Of a stretch of 64,000 bases of DNA, positions 50,517-60,302 are shown in pieces. How positions within the stretch are numbered: position 1 is the stretch's first letter; every line of letters begins with the position of its first letter. A model generated the notes under the pieces. That model did no database searches, was not told the DNA's origin, and saw only the letters and a list, made by a program, of their open reading frames with translations. The translations under genes were made by a program, and so were the position numbers. The DNA lies in contig CALIKV010000006.1 of NCBI GenBank assembly GCA_938017505.1, forward strand, positions 62,001 through 126,000, read 5' to 3'. The stretch comes from an uncultured Sulfolobales archaeon. Its GTDB lineage: Archaea > Thermoproteota > Thermoprotei_A > Sulfolobales > NBVN01.

Positions 50517-52064
50517 ATGACTTCCGAGGTCTTTTTTCCCTCGAATAAATCAACGCAGGCTCAAACCCCTGTTGTTTCCGTCTGTGGTTTATGGAAGAGC
50601 TTTCCCGGCGTGACCGCCTTAAGGGACGTAAACCTGGACGTGTATGCTGGTGAGATCCACGCGATCCTGGGGGAGAACGGAGCAGGTAAGTCAACGCTCG
50701 TTAAGACATTGTATGGGGTGTACGTGCCGGATAAGGGGGATATAACGATAAATGGCGTAAAGGCCGTGATCACGTCGCCCCTAGACGCTATGAGGAGGGG
50801 CTTAGTGCTGGTCTCCCAGGTACCTCAACTGATAGACACCCTCACGGTTGCAGAGAACTTAGCGCTTTCTTTAAGGCAATTCAGCCTTATGAGCAGTGTG
50901 AAGAGCGTTGAGAAGTTCCTCCTGGACAAGGAGGAGGAGTATGGGATAAGGATCAACCCAAACACAGAGGTTTGGAAGTTAAGCTACACACAAAAGCAGT
51001 TAGTCGAAGTCTTGAGGGCTTTACTCCTGAACGCCACTCTCGTGGCCTTCGACGAGGCAACGACCCTCCTCCCGTCCTCAGAGAAGAGGAAGCTCTACGA
51101 CTTCATCAGGTTATTCAGGTTAAAGGGCGGGGCCGTTCTCTTAATAACCCATAAGATACCTGAGGCGATGGAGATCTCAGACAGGGTCACTGTTCTCCGT
51201 AAGGGTGAGGTGGTAGGAAGCTTTAAGGTTGGCGAGGTCTCAATAGACCAGATTAGATTAATGATGTTCGGTGAGAGATTCACGCAACCGAGCTCTACAG
51301 GCAACAGTGAACGTTGTGTTGAAGGCCGGGAGGCCATAGTCATTAAGGATCTGTGGGTTAGAGGGGACTACGGAACTTACGCGGTGAAGGGGGTCTCACT
51401 CACCGTCCACAGGGGCGAGATACTCGGGATAGCAGGAGTTGCTGGTAACGGACAGCTGGAATTAGTGCAGTCACTTGCAGGCTTAAGGAGGGTTGAAAAG
51501 GGTAATGTGATACTTCATGTTAAGGATGGAAATGTAGAGGTCACTAACAAGGGGCCGGCCGTTATAAGGGATCTCGGCGTTGGATATATACCGGACGAGC
51601 CCATTAAGACAGGTATTTCCATAGATAACACTATCGAGGAGAACCTTGCCATACATCCGAAGCTCTCGAGTTTCCTGATAAACTGGAGAGCTGTTAAAGA
51701 CCTCGCATCCAGTCTAATCAGCAAGTACAACGTAACAACCCCTTCAACGACTGCCAGGGTCAAGATCCTCTCAGGAGGTAACTTGATGAAGATCCTGATA
51801 GCAAGAGAGCTGATGGTCGCTAAGAACGTGTTGCTCGCTTACAACCCCACGAGAAGTCTAGACGAAGTATCAGCGCACTACGTCAGGAGGCTTATAAGGG
51901 ATAAGGCCCTGAATGAGGGTATGAGCGCTGTGGTGGTTTCAGAGGATCTAGACGAGGTCATGGAGGTAGGCGATAAGATAGCTGTTATTAATTCAGGCAG
52001 ACTCGTAGGCTTTTTTAGGAGGGGAGTCGACCGAGGAGAGATAGAGAGGGTTATGGTGACCTGA
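50517..52064 (+). CDS. Nucleoside-type ABC transporter ATPase, two ABC domains
   Basis: A 515-residue protein with tandem ABC domains as in the YufO/RbsA type. Domain 1 (about 20-260): Walker A GENGAGKSTLVK, signature region KLSYTQKQLVEVLRAL, Walker B LVAFDEATTLL. Domain 2 (about 275-510): degenerate Walker A GVAGNGQLELVQ, signature ILSGGNLMKILIAREL and Walker B VLLAYNPTRSLDEVS. The degenerate second Walker A is normal for this family. ATG start ten bases after the binding-protein gene. Confidence 0.9.
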   Translation: MTSEVFFPSNKSTQAQTPVVSVCGLWKSFPGVTALRDVNLDVYAGEIHAILGENGAGKSTLVKTLYGVYVPDKGDITINGVKAVITSPLDAMRRGLVLVSQVPQLIDTLTVAENLALSLRQFSLMSSVKSVEKFLLDKEEEYGIRINPNTEVWKLSYTQKQLVEVLRALLLNATLVAFDEATTLLPSSEKRKLYDFIRLFRLKGGAVLLITHKIPEAMEISDRVTVLRKGEVVGSFKVGEVSIDQIRLMMFGERFTQPSSTGNSERCVEGREAIVIKDLWVRGDYGTYAVKGVSLTVHRGEILGIAGVAGNGQLELVQSLAGLRRVEKGNVILHVKDGNVEVTNKGPAVIRDLGVGYIPDEPIKTGISIDNTIEENLAIHPKLSSFLINWRAVKDLASSLISKYNVTTPSTTARVKILSGGNLMKILIARELMVAKNVLLAYNPTRSLDEVSAHYVRRLIRDKALNEGMSAVVVSEDLDEVMEVGDKIAVINSGRLVGFFRRGVDRGEIERVMVT

Positions 52065-52065
52065 G

Positions 52066-53334
52066 GTGCGCTTGGTAGTAGTGAAGCGAGTGAGTGCCTA
52101 CACTATATGTGATCTCCTACGTCTGTTGTCGGGGGGGAAGCTGGCGGTCAGGTCGAGTAGGGCTTGCTTTGATCTGTACTACGTGGGTATCCCCATACTC
52201 TCTATAGGCATAGGGTTGTTGATCTCCGCGATTATCTTCTACACGGTGGGGGTCCCTCTTGACCTCTTCATTAACGAGATAGGGGCTGGTTTCCAGAGTT
52301 ACCAGACACTGAGGTACTCCGTCCTGCTCCTGATGTTGAGTGTGGGTCTGGTCATGAGTTTCAAGGCCTCAGTGTGGAACGTAGGTGCTGAAGGACAGAT
52401 GATTTGGGGTATGCTAGCCGGAGGGTTCGTGGGTCTTTTCATAGCCTCTTGCGCTATATACGTAAGCCCTAGCGAGTTATCTAGTTACATCAGTGTGCCA
52501 GGGGTCGAGGTACTAGACGCCTCGCCCGTTAAGCCAGTGATTTCAGTCCTCCGGATGAACCCCCTACTGGGGCAGTTGCTCATGATTCTCGCTGCCATGT
52601 TGGCTGGTGGTCTGTGGGCTTTGATCCCTGCATTCCTCAAGGCATATGTTGGGATTGATGAGGTGGCGTCGACTCTAATACTGAATTACGTGGCTTACCA
52701 AGTGTACAACCACCTAGTGGCATACGTTATGAGGGGGTTGAGTGTTCAGGCCAGGCAGTTCTTGAGAACGGATAGACTGAACTCGGCACTCCTCTTCGAA
52801 AGCCTCCCAGGAACTACTGTCACCTTGCAGGAGGTAATACTTTCGTTACTGTTTTTCGTGTCTATGCTCACCCTGTATAAGTACACCTCAATAGGGCTTA
52901 GGCTTAGGGTTGCCGGCTCTAATCCTCAGCTCCTTAGATCCGTGGGCATTGATGAGAGGAAATACGTCCTGATGGCCATGCTCTTGAGCGGTATGTTAGC
53001 TGGTGCCGCGGGGGTTTCAATTCTCGCTAATCCCGGGATCGGCAAGCTGGAGAAGATAGCTAATGTAGTCACCCCGCCTACGTTTAACCTGGGGTACACT
53101 GCAATACTGGTCTCATGGCTCTCAATGCTTGACCTACGCCTAGTTCCGGTCTACGCGTACGTGGTAGCCTCACTCTTCCAGGGAGGGGGCTTGCTTCAGT
53201 CGGAGGTCAACGCAAGGTTTCCAGGACTCTCGCTCACCGGAGCTGCCCTAACCTACATACCTATAGGGTCGATACTCTTGGTCTACGTGGTGTTGAGGGT
53301 GTTGGTTGATTACTCAGTGAGGTTTAGGAGGTGA
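52066..53334 (+). CDS. Nucleoside ABC transporter permease (YufP-like)
   Basis: A 422-residue membrane protein of the BPD_transp_2 class. Features: VGLVMSFKASVWNVGAEGQM followed by IWGMLAGG (family signature), FLKAYVGIDEVASTLILNYV and the GLRLRVAGSNPQLLRSVGI coupling loop, with about ten helices. GTG start at 52066, one base after the ATPase stop; a TTG at 52072 is an alternative given GAGGTG just before. Overlaps the next permease by 4 bases. Confidence 0.88.
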   Translation: MRLVVVKRVSAYTICDLLRLLSGGKLAVRSSRACFDLYYVGIPILSIGIGLLISAIIFYTVGVPLDLFINEIGAGFQSYQTLRYSVLLLMLSVGLVMSFKASVWNVGAEGQMIWGMLAGGFVGLFIASCAIYVSPSELSSYISVPGVEVLDASPVKPVISVLRMNPLLGQLLMILAAMLAGGLWALIPAFLKAYVGIDEVASTLILNYVAYQVYNHLVAYVMRGLSVQARQFLRTDRLNSALLFESLPGTTVTLQEVILSLLFFVSMLTLYKYTSIGLRLRVAGSNPQLLRSVGIDERKYVLMAMLLSGMLAGAAGVSILANPGIGKLEKIANVVTPPTFNLGYTAILVSWLSMLDLRLVPVYAYVVASLFQGGGLLQSEVNARFPGLSLTGAALTYIPIGSILLVYVVLRVLVDYSVRFRR

Positions 53335-54263
53335 CGTGTTTGTTAGATCAAGTACAGGGTTTTGTATTGTCTATAACCCCGATCTTCACGTGCCTCTACC
53401 TAGCTAGCCTGGGTAACTCAATCGTGGAGAAGTCAGGTATACTTAACCTAGCCATAGATGGTGCTTACACGCTTGGAACAGCTATGGCCTTCATCGCAGT
53501 TGCCTCAGTGCGTAATCCTACGTTAGCTTTAATAATAACCTCGTTCTTGATAGGATTGCTGGGCATCCTGATCGCGTTCCTAACGACTAAACTGCCTATA
53601 TCACATGGAGCGGTTGGACTCTCAACACAGTTCGTTGGCTACGGCCTGGCATCATTCCTCGCTTACCCGGTCTCCATCAAGGTTAGGAACGAGGGCGTGC
53701 CTCTAAACACTTACCTCCCGGTCACTGAAGTCGTGCTTTCATATTTAATCATCTCGTTGCTGATAGGCGTCATTACGCACGTTCTGATGTATCGAAGCAG
53801 GTTGGGAGTCGCTATAAGAGCGGTTGGCGAGAACCCTGCGGTGGCGTCCTCACTCGGCACTAACGTACTTGGCGTGAGGGTTATAGCGGCGTTCATGGGG
53901 TATATCCTGATAGGGGTTGCTTCATCCCTCTACATACTCCTATACACGAAGAACTGGCAGGAAGGGGCTGGTATGGGATACGGATGGATTTCATTCGCCA
54001 TCTCCATATCCGCCGGTAGACACCCGCTTGTGGGCATGGTGACCTCCCTAATATTCGCTTCTCTTATTAGGTACGCCTACGTACTACAAGACATTTTAAT
54101 TAGCTACGGAATCAACGTCTCGAACTATGCCGTGATCGCGATGCCCTTCATCGCAGCAATCATTATCCCGCTCACAGCTTCAGTAATCCCGCAGATGCGC
54201 AGGAGATTCACACCGCCAAAACACCTCGGGAAGATATTCTTTAGCGAGGAGAGGTCGGTCTAG
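53331..54263 (+). CDS. Nucleoside ABC transporter permease (YufQ-like)
   Basis: A 310-residue partner permease. NSIVEKSGILNLAIDGAYTL near the N-terminus, HGAVGLSTQFVGYGLASFLA and the coupling loop SRLGVAIRAVGENPAVASSL are family hallmarks. About eight or nine helices. Overlaps the preceding gene by 4 bases and ends the operon. It completes a four-component importer. Confidence 0.9.
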   Translation: MTCLLDQVQGFVLSITPIFTCLYLASLGNSIVEKSGILNLAIDGAYTLGTAMAFIAVASVRNPTLALIITSFLIGLLGILIAFLTTKLPISHGAVGLSTQFVGYGLASFLAYPVSIKVRNEGVPLNTYLPVTEVVLSYLIISLLIGVITHVLMYRSRLGVAIRAVGENPAVASSLGTNVLGVRVIAAFMGYILIGVASSLYILLYTKNWQEGAGMGYGWISFAISISAGRHPLVGMVTSLIFASLIRYAYVLQDILISYGINVSNYAVIAMPFIAAIIIPLTASVIPQMRRRFTPPKHLGKIFFSEERSV

Positions 54264-54456
54264 CGCTTGAAGCTCCTCTCACCCACGTCCTAAACTATAC
54301 TTAAAGCAAACGTTTTAAGATTCGGACTAAAGATGCGGGTATTGACTCAGATTAATCTATAAAAAGTCACGAACTAATACTTGTCGTTTTAGGTTTATTC
54401 CTATGGAAATATTTTTAAGTATGTTTAATGATTTTTAATTTGAGGGATTACGAGCG

Positions 54457-55596
54457 TTGTGCGGATTCCTTGATTCCCCGATTACACAGCCTGGTGTCGA
54501 AACTCAATCCATGGCACTGAATAAGTACCTCAATCCATCGCTCATAGACTTCATAGACCACCTGCAAAGCTTCGAGTACGTTCCAGAGATATCCGACGTA
54601 GCCGACTTAATAGATCTCCACACGTCAACCGTGTGGAAGTTAATGAAGACATTAAAACAGAGGGGATTGGCTCTTCAGGGACTTGTGGACGTTACTCGCA
54701 TGGGGATGGTGGAGGTCATTTTAATCTTTGACAGACTCCTTAAGCTTCAGGAAGTCCCGAAATGCATGCTACGGGAATACTCCCCTATACTGCCATGGGG
54801 GTCGTATCTCAGGTACTTAGTGCCTAGAGGCTTTGTTGAGTCGTTCCTGAACTCACTTTACGTGAAGCTAGGGGTTGAGGCGAGGGAGGTGTACATATTG
54901 CCCATAACCATACACAGCAAACCAAGTCTTAGAGAATACTACGACGTGAACTCCAGGAGGTTCCTTCCTGAATGGGAGCAACTAGTCACGCGTATAAAAA
55001 CGTACACAAGGGAGTTACTGCCTAGAGAAGCCCCACCCGAGAAGGTTAGGTACGATGAGATCGACCTATACCTCGTAAGGGAACTGGAGATCAACCCCTT
55101 CAACTCCGTGAAGTACATAACCAGGAAACTTAACGAGGAGCTCTACCCCAGTAAAGCTGTTAACTACATCCTAGTGTTGAGGCATTACAATAATCACGTC
55201 AAGAATAGAGGTGTAATAAAGGGGGTTAGACTTAAGTTAGAGGATGTCACCCTAGACACGCCCATTAAAACCTTAAGCGTGGTTGTCGGCAACCCGATAG
55301 ATTTGCTGAAGATCTCCAGGGTGCTGACCACCCACCCCTATTTCCTGGACGCGTATATCAACATCCCTGACAGCGTCTTAGTCACGCAGGCTCTAGTACC
55401 GCCTGGAACCATCTTTAGCCTGAGCCTACTCCTCGAAGAGCTTAAATCAGGGGGCTTAATAAAGACGTGGAGAAACATCTACCTTGATAGAGCAAGGTCG
55501 GCGAAATACGCGTTCCCTGTTAAAATACATTCGTTGACCATCGATGAAATGCTTAACGCAAGTGATGAGAAACTCTTGGTCAGGAAAATCACGTGA
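54457..55596 (+). CDS. Large winged-helix regulator, unclassified
   Basis: A 379-residue protein. Residues about 30-75 form a winged HTH (YVPEISDVADLIDLHTSTVW, KLMKTLKQRGL). A second HTH-like segment lies at about 205-260 (DEIDLYLVRELEINPFNSVK, YITRKLNEELYPSKAV). The rest is not recognised. The layout resembles archaeal Lrp-like or MarR-like proteins with two DNA-binding segments. TTG start at 54457. It follows the nucleoside transporter by about 190 bases with its own A/T-rich promoter, so it may regulate that operon, but this is inference. Confidence 0.6.
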   Translation: MCGFLDSPITQPGVETQSMALNKYLNPSLIDFIDHLQSFEYVPEISDVADLIDLHTSTVWKLMKTLKQRGLALQGLVDVTRMGMVEVILIFDRLLKLQEVPKCMLREYSPILPWGSYLRYLVPRGFVESFLNSLYVKLGVEAREVYILPITIHSKPSLREYYDVNSRRFLPEWEQLVTRIKTYTRELLPREAPPEKVRYDEIDLYLVRELEINPFNSVKYITRKLNEELYPSKAVNYILVLRHYNNHVKNRGVIKGVRLKLEDVTLDTPIKTLSVVVGNPIDLLKISRVLTTHPYFLDAYINIPDSVLVTQALVPPGTIFSLSLLLEELKSGGLIKTWRNIYLDRARSAKYAFPVKIHSLTIDEMLNASDEKLLVRKIT

Positions 55597-55650
55597 GACC
55601 GGTGATTTAAGCCTCATGAGAGTCATGAGGCACGTTCCCACTTAGCAATA

Positions 55651-55658
55651 CTTATAAG
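55651..55658 (+). promoter_or_regulatory. TATA promoter of the pgk-gap-usp operon
   Basis: CTTATAAG is a strong archaeal TATA match about 35-40 bases before the pgk start at 55692, giving a transcript start near 55680 and a very short leader. Confidence 0.5.
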
Positions 55659-55691
55659 GTTGCTTGTGAGAGTCGTAAGGGATATGTTGGT

Positions 55692-56933
55692 TTGGAGGTA
55701 TTACAGCTCCCCGCAATTGATGACATCGAATTAACTGGGAGGAAGGTGCTCGTTAGAGTAGACTTCAACTCACCTGTGGATAAGGATGGGAGGATAATCG
55801 ATGACTCCAGGATAAAGGCGCATAAACCAACCCTGATGAAACTGATAAACACGGGAGCCGCTACGGTCGTGATTACTCATCAAGGCAGGCCGGGAGATAA
55901 CGACTTCATCACTCTCGAGACGCACTTCGAGAAACTCAGGGAGGTACTTGGCATTGACGTTAAGTTCGTTGATGACGTCATAGGTCCTGCCGCACTCAAG
56001 GCTGTGAAAGACCTTAAGGGAGGTGAGGTTTTACTCCTAGATAATGTGAGGATAGTTTCAGAGGAGTTGATCGAGGCGGAGCCTGAAAAGCAGGCTAAGA
56101 CCTACTTAGTCAGGAGGCTCTCGCCGTTCTTCGACTACTTCGTATTCGACGCTTTCGCCACAGCACATAGGTCCCAGCCCTCGATAGTCGGGTTTCCCAT
56201 AGCACTCCCGTCCCTGATGGGTTACGTCATGAAGCATGAGCTTAACGCATTGAAGAGATCGCTCTCAAGTAGTGAGACGCCGAAGCTCTTCGTCTTAGGG
56301 GGTGCTAAGGTCAGGGACACTATTAAGATCGTGGAGTTCCTGACTAAGAGGAGGGTAGCTGACAGGATATTAACCACGGGGCTTGTCGGTCTAACGTTCC
56401 ATGTGGCTAAGGGCGGTAGGGCGGGGAAGTCGCTGTTGAAGTTCCTTGACGAGAGAGGGCTTACCACGTTAATTCCCTTAGCACGTAGAGTGGTTTTATC
56501 TGGGGCGCCAGTGGACACGCCTTACGACGTGAAGGTGATTAAGGAGGACGGGAGGGTTGTTGAGGAACCCATAAACATTGCTGACGGCGTGCCGGTTGAT
56601 ATCGGTTCATATACGGTGCTCATGTACTCTGAGATGATCAGGGAGTCTTCAGTGGTGGTCATGAGAGGACCAGCAGGGTATGTCGAGGACTCCAGGTTCA
56701 GATCCGGAACCCTGGAGCTACTTAAGGCGGCGTTTGAGAGCAATGCGTATTTGATAGTGGGTGGTGGACACCTGGGTTCGATGTTCGACGAAATACCTGT
56801 GAGGAAAGAGGGGGGCTTCCACATCTCAACGGGAGGCGGCGCCCTTCTGATAGCGTTGTCAGGGGAGTCTCTTCCCGCCTTAAAAGCTCTTGAGCTCTCC
56901 TATAGGAAGTTTTTCACTGGTGGTCCTGTATGA
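55692..56933 (+). CDS. pgk: Phosphoglycerate kinase
   Basis: Interconverts 1,3-bisphosphoglycerate and 3-phosphoglycerate. The 413-residue protein has RKVLVRVDFNSPVDKDGRII, VITHQGRPG, LLLDNVRI, FDYFVFDAFATAHRSQPSIV, KLFVLGGAKVRDTIKI and the C-terminal ADGVPVDIG and STGGGALL blocks. Archaeal-type sequence. TTG start at 55692. Its stop overlaps gap by 4 bases, so the two glycolytic enzymes are coupled. Confidence 0.95.
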   Translation: MEVLQLPAIDDIELTGRKVLVRVDFNSPVDKDGRIIDDSRIKAHKPTLMKLINTGAATVVITHQGRPGDNDFITLETHFEKLREVLGIDVKFVDDVIGPAALKAVKDLKGGEVLLLDNVRIVSEELIEAEPEKQAKTYLVRRLSPFFDYFVFDAFATAHRSQPSIVGFPIALPSLMGYVMKHELNALKRSLSSSETPKLFVLGGAKVRDTIKIVEFLTKRRVADRILTTGLVGLTFHVAKGGRAGKSLLKFLDERGLTTLIPLARRVVLSGAPVDTPYDVKVIKEDGRVVEEPINIADGVPVDIGSYTVLMYSEMIRESSVVVMRGPAGYVEDSRFRSGTLELLKAAFESNAYLIVGGGHLGSMFDEIPVRKEGGFHISTGGGALLIALSGESLPALKALELSYRKFFTGGPV

Positions 56934-57949
56934 AGGTAAGGGTAGGTGTTAACGGATATGGAACTATAGGCAAGAGGGTTGCTTGGGCGGTAACGCAACA
57001 ACCTGACATGGAGTTAGCAGGCATCGTCAAGACAAGACCTAATTGGGAGGCGCTCTCGGCCGTTAAGAGAGGTTACAAGATATACACGTTGAGGGATAGC
57101 TTAAAGGAGTTCCACTCACGTGGTATCGCTGTTCAGGGGGTGCTGGAGGATTTGATAACCTCTGTAGACGTGATCGTTGACGCGACCCCCGGCGACGTCG
57201 GCGCGACGAATAAGGCACTATATGAGAGGTTCTCACGTAAAGCTATATTCCAGGGGGGTGAGGAGCCAGGCATCGCTGAAGTGAGTTTTAATTCACTTGT
57301 GAACTACCGGGAGGCACTGGGTAGGAATTACGTTAGAGTAGTGTCGTGCAATACCACTGGGCTCCTTAGAGTGATACACGCGATATCCAGAGTGGATAGA
57401 GTGAAGAACGTGAGAGGCTTGATCATTAGGAGGGCGGCCGACTTAAAAGAAGTGAAGAAAGGCCCTGTGGAGGGGTTAGTACTCGACCCGCCTAAGCCAC
57501 CGTCTCATCACGCTCTAGACGTGAATACGGTGATTAACGACTTGGACATAGTGACCTACGCTGTGATCGCTCCGACGACGTTAGCTCACGTACACGTACT
57601 ACGCTTTACTATGGAGAGAAACGTCTCACTAGACAAGGTCCTTGACTCCCTAGCTAATACCCCCAGGATACTCCTGGTGGACGGGGGATTACTCAAGTCT
57701 ACTGCTGAGTTGAGGGAACTGGCTCGTGATATCGGGAGGCCTTACGGAGATATATTCGAGAACGTCGTGTGGAGTGATAGCGTGTATGTCAGGGGCGATG
57801 AAGTCATGCTGACCTACGCAGTCCATCAAGAGGCTATAGTTGTACCTGAAAACATAGATGCCGTACGTGCGATAACGAGGATCGCCGAGAGGGCTGAGGA
57901 GTCTATTAAGCTAACGGACGAGAGCCTGGGTATTAAGAGGTGGTTGTAG
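56930..57949 (+). CDS. gap: Archaeal phosphorylating glyceraldehyde-3-phosphate dehydrogenase
   Basis: A 339-residue enzyme of the archaeal type: VRVGVNGYGTIGKRVAWAVT (nucleotide binding), VDATPGDVGATN, IFQGGEEPG, VVSCNTTGLLRVIHA with the catalytic Cys, and VIAPTTLAHVHVLRFT. In archaea with ferredoxin-dependent oxidation of GAP this enzyme serves mainly gluconeogenesis. ATG start inside the end of pgk; the USP gene starts 10 bases before its stop. Confidence 0.95.
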   Translation: MKVRVGVNGYGTIGKRVAWAVTQQPDMELAGIVKTRPNWEALSAVKRGYKIYTLRDSLKEFHSRGIAVQGVLEDLITSVDVIVDATPGDVGATNKALYERFSRKAIFQGGEEPGIAEVSFNSLVNYREALGRNYVRVVSCNTTGLLRVIHAISRVDRVKNVRGLIIRRAADLKEVKKGPVEGLVLDPPKPPSHHALDVNTVINDLDIVTYAVIAPTTLAHVHVLRFTMERNVSLDKVLDSLANTPRILLVDGGLLKSTAELRELARDIGRPYGDIFENVVWSDSVYVRGDEVMLTYAVHQEAIVVPENIDAVRAITRIAERAEESIKLTDESLGIKRWL

Positions 57950-58374
57950 TGGGTTATCGCCCTGAACCAACATACCTCATAAGCTACGTATTCAGGAAGA
58001 TCCTCATCCCAGTTGACGGATCTGCCATGTGTTATAGAGCGCTTGAAGTAGGGCTCGACTTCGCGTTGAGATACGGCTCAAAACTGACTGCTCTTGTAGT
58101 TGAGGACCCTTCTATACCTAACGCCGACGAGGTAAGTAAGAAGGTTAAGAAGATCGCGTCTGAGAGGGGTGTCAGTATAGAGGTTAAGGTAAAGAAGCCT
58201 AACTACCCTGATACCTCCGTTGCTACAACGATTGTGGAGGAGATGTTTGAGGAGCATTATGACCTAGTCATAATAACAGCACGTGGGAGGACGCTTAACC
58301 CGGACCTCGCCTTAGGATCTGTGGCTCTCTCAGTAATCGTGAACTCAAATACCTCGGTGTTTTTAATCAGGTAG
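57940..58374 (+). CDS. Universal stress protein (UspA family)
   Basis: A 144-residue single-domain USP: RKILIPVDGSAMCYRALEVG at the start of the fold and ARGRTLNPDLALGSVALSVI with NTSVFLIR at the end. The ATP-binding signature G-x2-G-x9-G(S/T) is altered (RGRTLNPDLALGSVAL lacks the second Gly pattern), so ATP binding is doubtful. GTG start within the end of gap. Co-transcription with pgk-gap suggests a link to central carbon metabolism, but the role is unknown. Confidence 0.85.
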   Translation: MVVVGYRPEPTYLISYVFRKILIPVDGSAMCYRALEVGLDFALRYGSKLTALVVEDPSIPNADEVSKKVKKIASERGVSIEVKVKKPNYPDTSVATTIVEEMFEEHYDLVIITARGRTLNPDLALGSVALSVIVNSNTSVFLIR

Positions 58375-58579
58375 TATTGACCGACAGCTTACGATGAGTT
58401 ATTTGCTTTTAGCGAACTGAAGAGTGCTTACGGGCCTCGTGAATCTCTCGTTGAAAGTCTTGCATGGAAATCACGATCACAAGTCACGCGAGAGTGGGTG
58501 GGAGTCCTAGCTTGTTTCCCTCTCTGACATCCATCCTTTTTATTAATTCGAGTCATAAGATCTAGTTAGGAGATGCAGG

Positions 58580-59833
58580 TTGGGCGTCTCACCAGCTAAG
58601 AAATACGTGTTTGACGAGATTCACGGCTATATAGTTTTGGACCCCCTCATCAGGGATCTGGTTGACACGCCGCCGTTGCAAAGGTTGAGGAGGATTAAGC
58701 AGTTATCTCAGGCTTGGTACGTCTTTCCTGGCGCTGTTCACACGAGGTTCTCCCATACGTTGGGCGTTGTGCGATTGGCGGAGAGGGTGGCAGACAAGCT
58801 GATCTCCGATGGATTGCTTGAGAGAGATGAGAGGGACTTGCTCAGGGTTTCAGCGTTACTCCATGACATAGGTCATACACCCTATTCACACGCGCTTGAG
58901 TACGTGTTCTACACAAGCTTCGGCGTGAATCACGAGGAGTTAAGTCACATGTTAATAACGGAGGAGCCACACATCAGGGAGACGCTCTCGGATTACGGTC
59001 TTTCCCCAGGTGAGGTGGCCAAGATAGTAATTGGGGAACACGAGAACAGCGGTTTCGTCAACCTCCTGAACGGCGATCTAGACGTTGACAGGCTTGACTA
59101 CCTGCCTCGAGACGCTCTACACACTGGGGTTAGGTACGGTCTAATAGATCTGGAGAGGATAATACAGACGTTAACCCTAGATGATGAAGGTAATGTAGCT
59201 GTACATCCTAAAGCCATCCAAGCAGTGGAGTCATTCTACGTGTCCAGGCTTCACATGTACAGGGCTGTCTACTACCATAAAACCATAACTGGCTACCAGC
59301 TCTTGTTAGCATCTATATACGAGTTAATGATGCTTGAGAGCGAGGTCAAGAGCCTGCTAGACCCCTTCACGTCTCTCGAGGGTATTAGGAAGTCCGTGAG
59401 GGACGGTACTATAAGCGCCTGGGATGACTTCCTAGTGGGAGGCGTCATAAACGTGGTCCTAGCTAAGAAGCTAGGCAGTGAAATCCTGCAGGAGCTGATT
59501 AAATCCTACACTAACAGGAGAGGGTATAGAGCTGTGTATAACCACATAAGCTTTAAGCAGGAGGCGGGAGTCACGCCGTCTGAGATGGAGAAACTGAATA
59601 AGGTAAATAGATCACTCATGTTGAGAGGTGTAGGCACATACTCATTTAGAACATACACAGAGTCCGTCCCTGTAGTCTCTAGGGAGAAGGAGGTGAGGGT
59701 GTTGGTCGACTCTAGGCCTGTCAAGATCTCGGAGACTGACGATTCAATAGTGAAGAACCTGCCTAGGTATATGGAGATAGTTAGGGTTTACTCACTGCCT
59801 TCGGTGGAAGAGATCGTTAAGAAGACCCTGTAG
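58580..59833 (+). CDS. HD-domain phosphohydrolase (dNTPase-like)
   Basis: A 417-residue protein of the SAMHD1/dGTPase-like HD group. Motifs: FPGAVHTRFSHTLGVVRLAE, LLHDIGHTPYSHALEYVF (HD pair), GVNHEELSH and GDLDVDRLDYLPRDALHTG. The substrate could be dNTPs. TTG start at 58580, with an AGATGCAGG-type leader. Its 3' end overlaps the convergent GNAT gene by 17 bases. Confidence 0.88.
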   Translation: MGVSPAKKYVFDEIHGYIVLDPLIRDLVDTPPLQRLRRIKQLSQAWYVFPGAVHTRFSHTLGVVRLAERVADKLISDGLLERDERDLLRVSALLHDIGHTPYSHALEYVFYTSFGVNHEELSHMLITEEPHIRETLSDYGLSPGEVAKIVIGEHENSGFVNLLNGDLDVDRLDYLPRDALHTGVRYGLIDLERIIQTLTLDDEGNVAVHPKAIQAVESFYVSRLHMYRAVYYHKTITGYQLLLASIYELMMLESEVKSLLDPFTSLEGIRKSVRDGTISAWDDFLVGGVINVVLAKKLGSEILQELIKSYTNRRGYRAVYNHISFKQEAGVTPSEMEKLNKVNRSLMLRGVGTYSFRTYTESVPVVSREKEVRVLVDSRPVKISETDDSIVKNLPRYMEIVRVYSLPSVEEIVKKTL

Positions 59834-60302
59834 ATTTCCCCGGCTTCCTTAGATGCTTCGACATCAGATATGCGTCAGAGTCTGGATAGTAATTGGGTAT
59901 CCTCTCAATAACCTCGTAACCCAGCTTCCTGTAGAGTTTCAAAGCCTCCTCGTTAAGAACGGAGACCTCAAGCCTCACACACTCAAGGTCCATACCCACA
60001 CACCTGTCCTCAAACACCTCAATCAACCTACTTCCTAAACCCATTCCACGAAAGTCAGGATCCACCGCTATCGATGCGATATGGCAACAATTATCGCTCG
60101 TCACGAAGCCCGTGATGTATCCAGCCACCTCACCATCACACTCAACTACTAGGAACAACTCCGGGTGTAGGAAGAGCGCCGATATGAAGATTATCTTGGG
60201 GTAGGGATGCTTGAAGGATCTCCTCTCCACTCTAACGATCAAGTCTATGTCTTCAGGTGAGGCATTCCTAACATTACATCTCAGCGTGGCGCCGAACGCC
60301 AT
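59817..60302 (-). CDS. rimI: GNAT N-acetyltransferase (archaeal RimI-like)
   Basis: A 161-residue GNAT protein. VRNASPEDIDLIVRVERRSF, IASIAVDPDFRGMGLGSRLI (acetyl-CoA loop RxxGxG, here RGMGLG) and LEVSVLNEEALKLYRKLGYE with IPNYYPDSDAYLMSK fit archaeal N-terminal acetyltransferases (RimI/Ard1). ATG start at 60302, about 20 bases inside the end of the upstream HypE-like gene. Confidence 0.85.
   Translation of the reverse strand: MAFGATLRCNVRNASPEDIDLIVRVERRSFKHPYPKIIFISALFLHPELFLVVECDGEVAGYITGFVTSDNCCHIASIAVDPDFRGMGLGSRLIEVFEDRCVGMDLECVRLEVSVLNEEALKLYRKLGYEVIERIPNYYPDSDAYLMSKHLRKPGKSTGSS

Noticed and set aside
58375..58579. C/D-box-like motifs (ACGATGA, CTGA) between usp and the HD gene
   Set aside because: The C box differs from RUGAUGA and the D box is at an improbable distance, so chance is likely.
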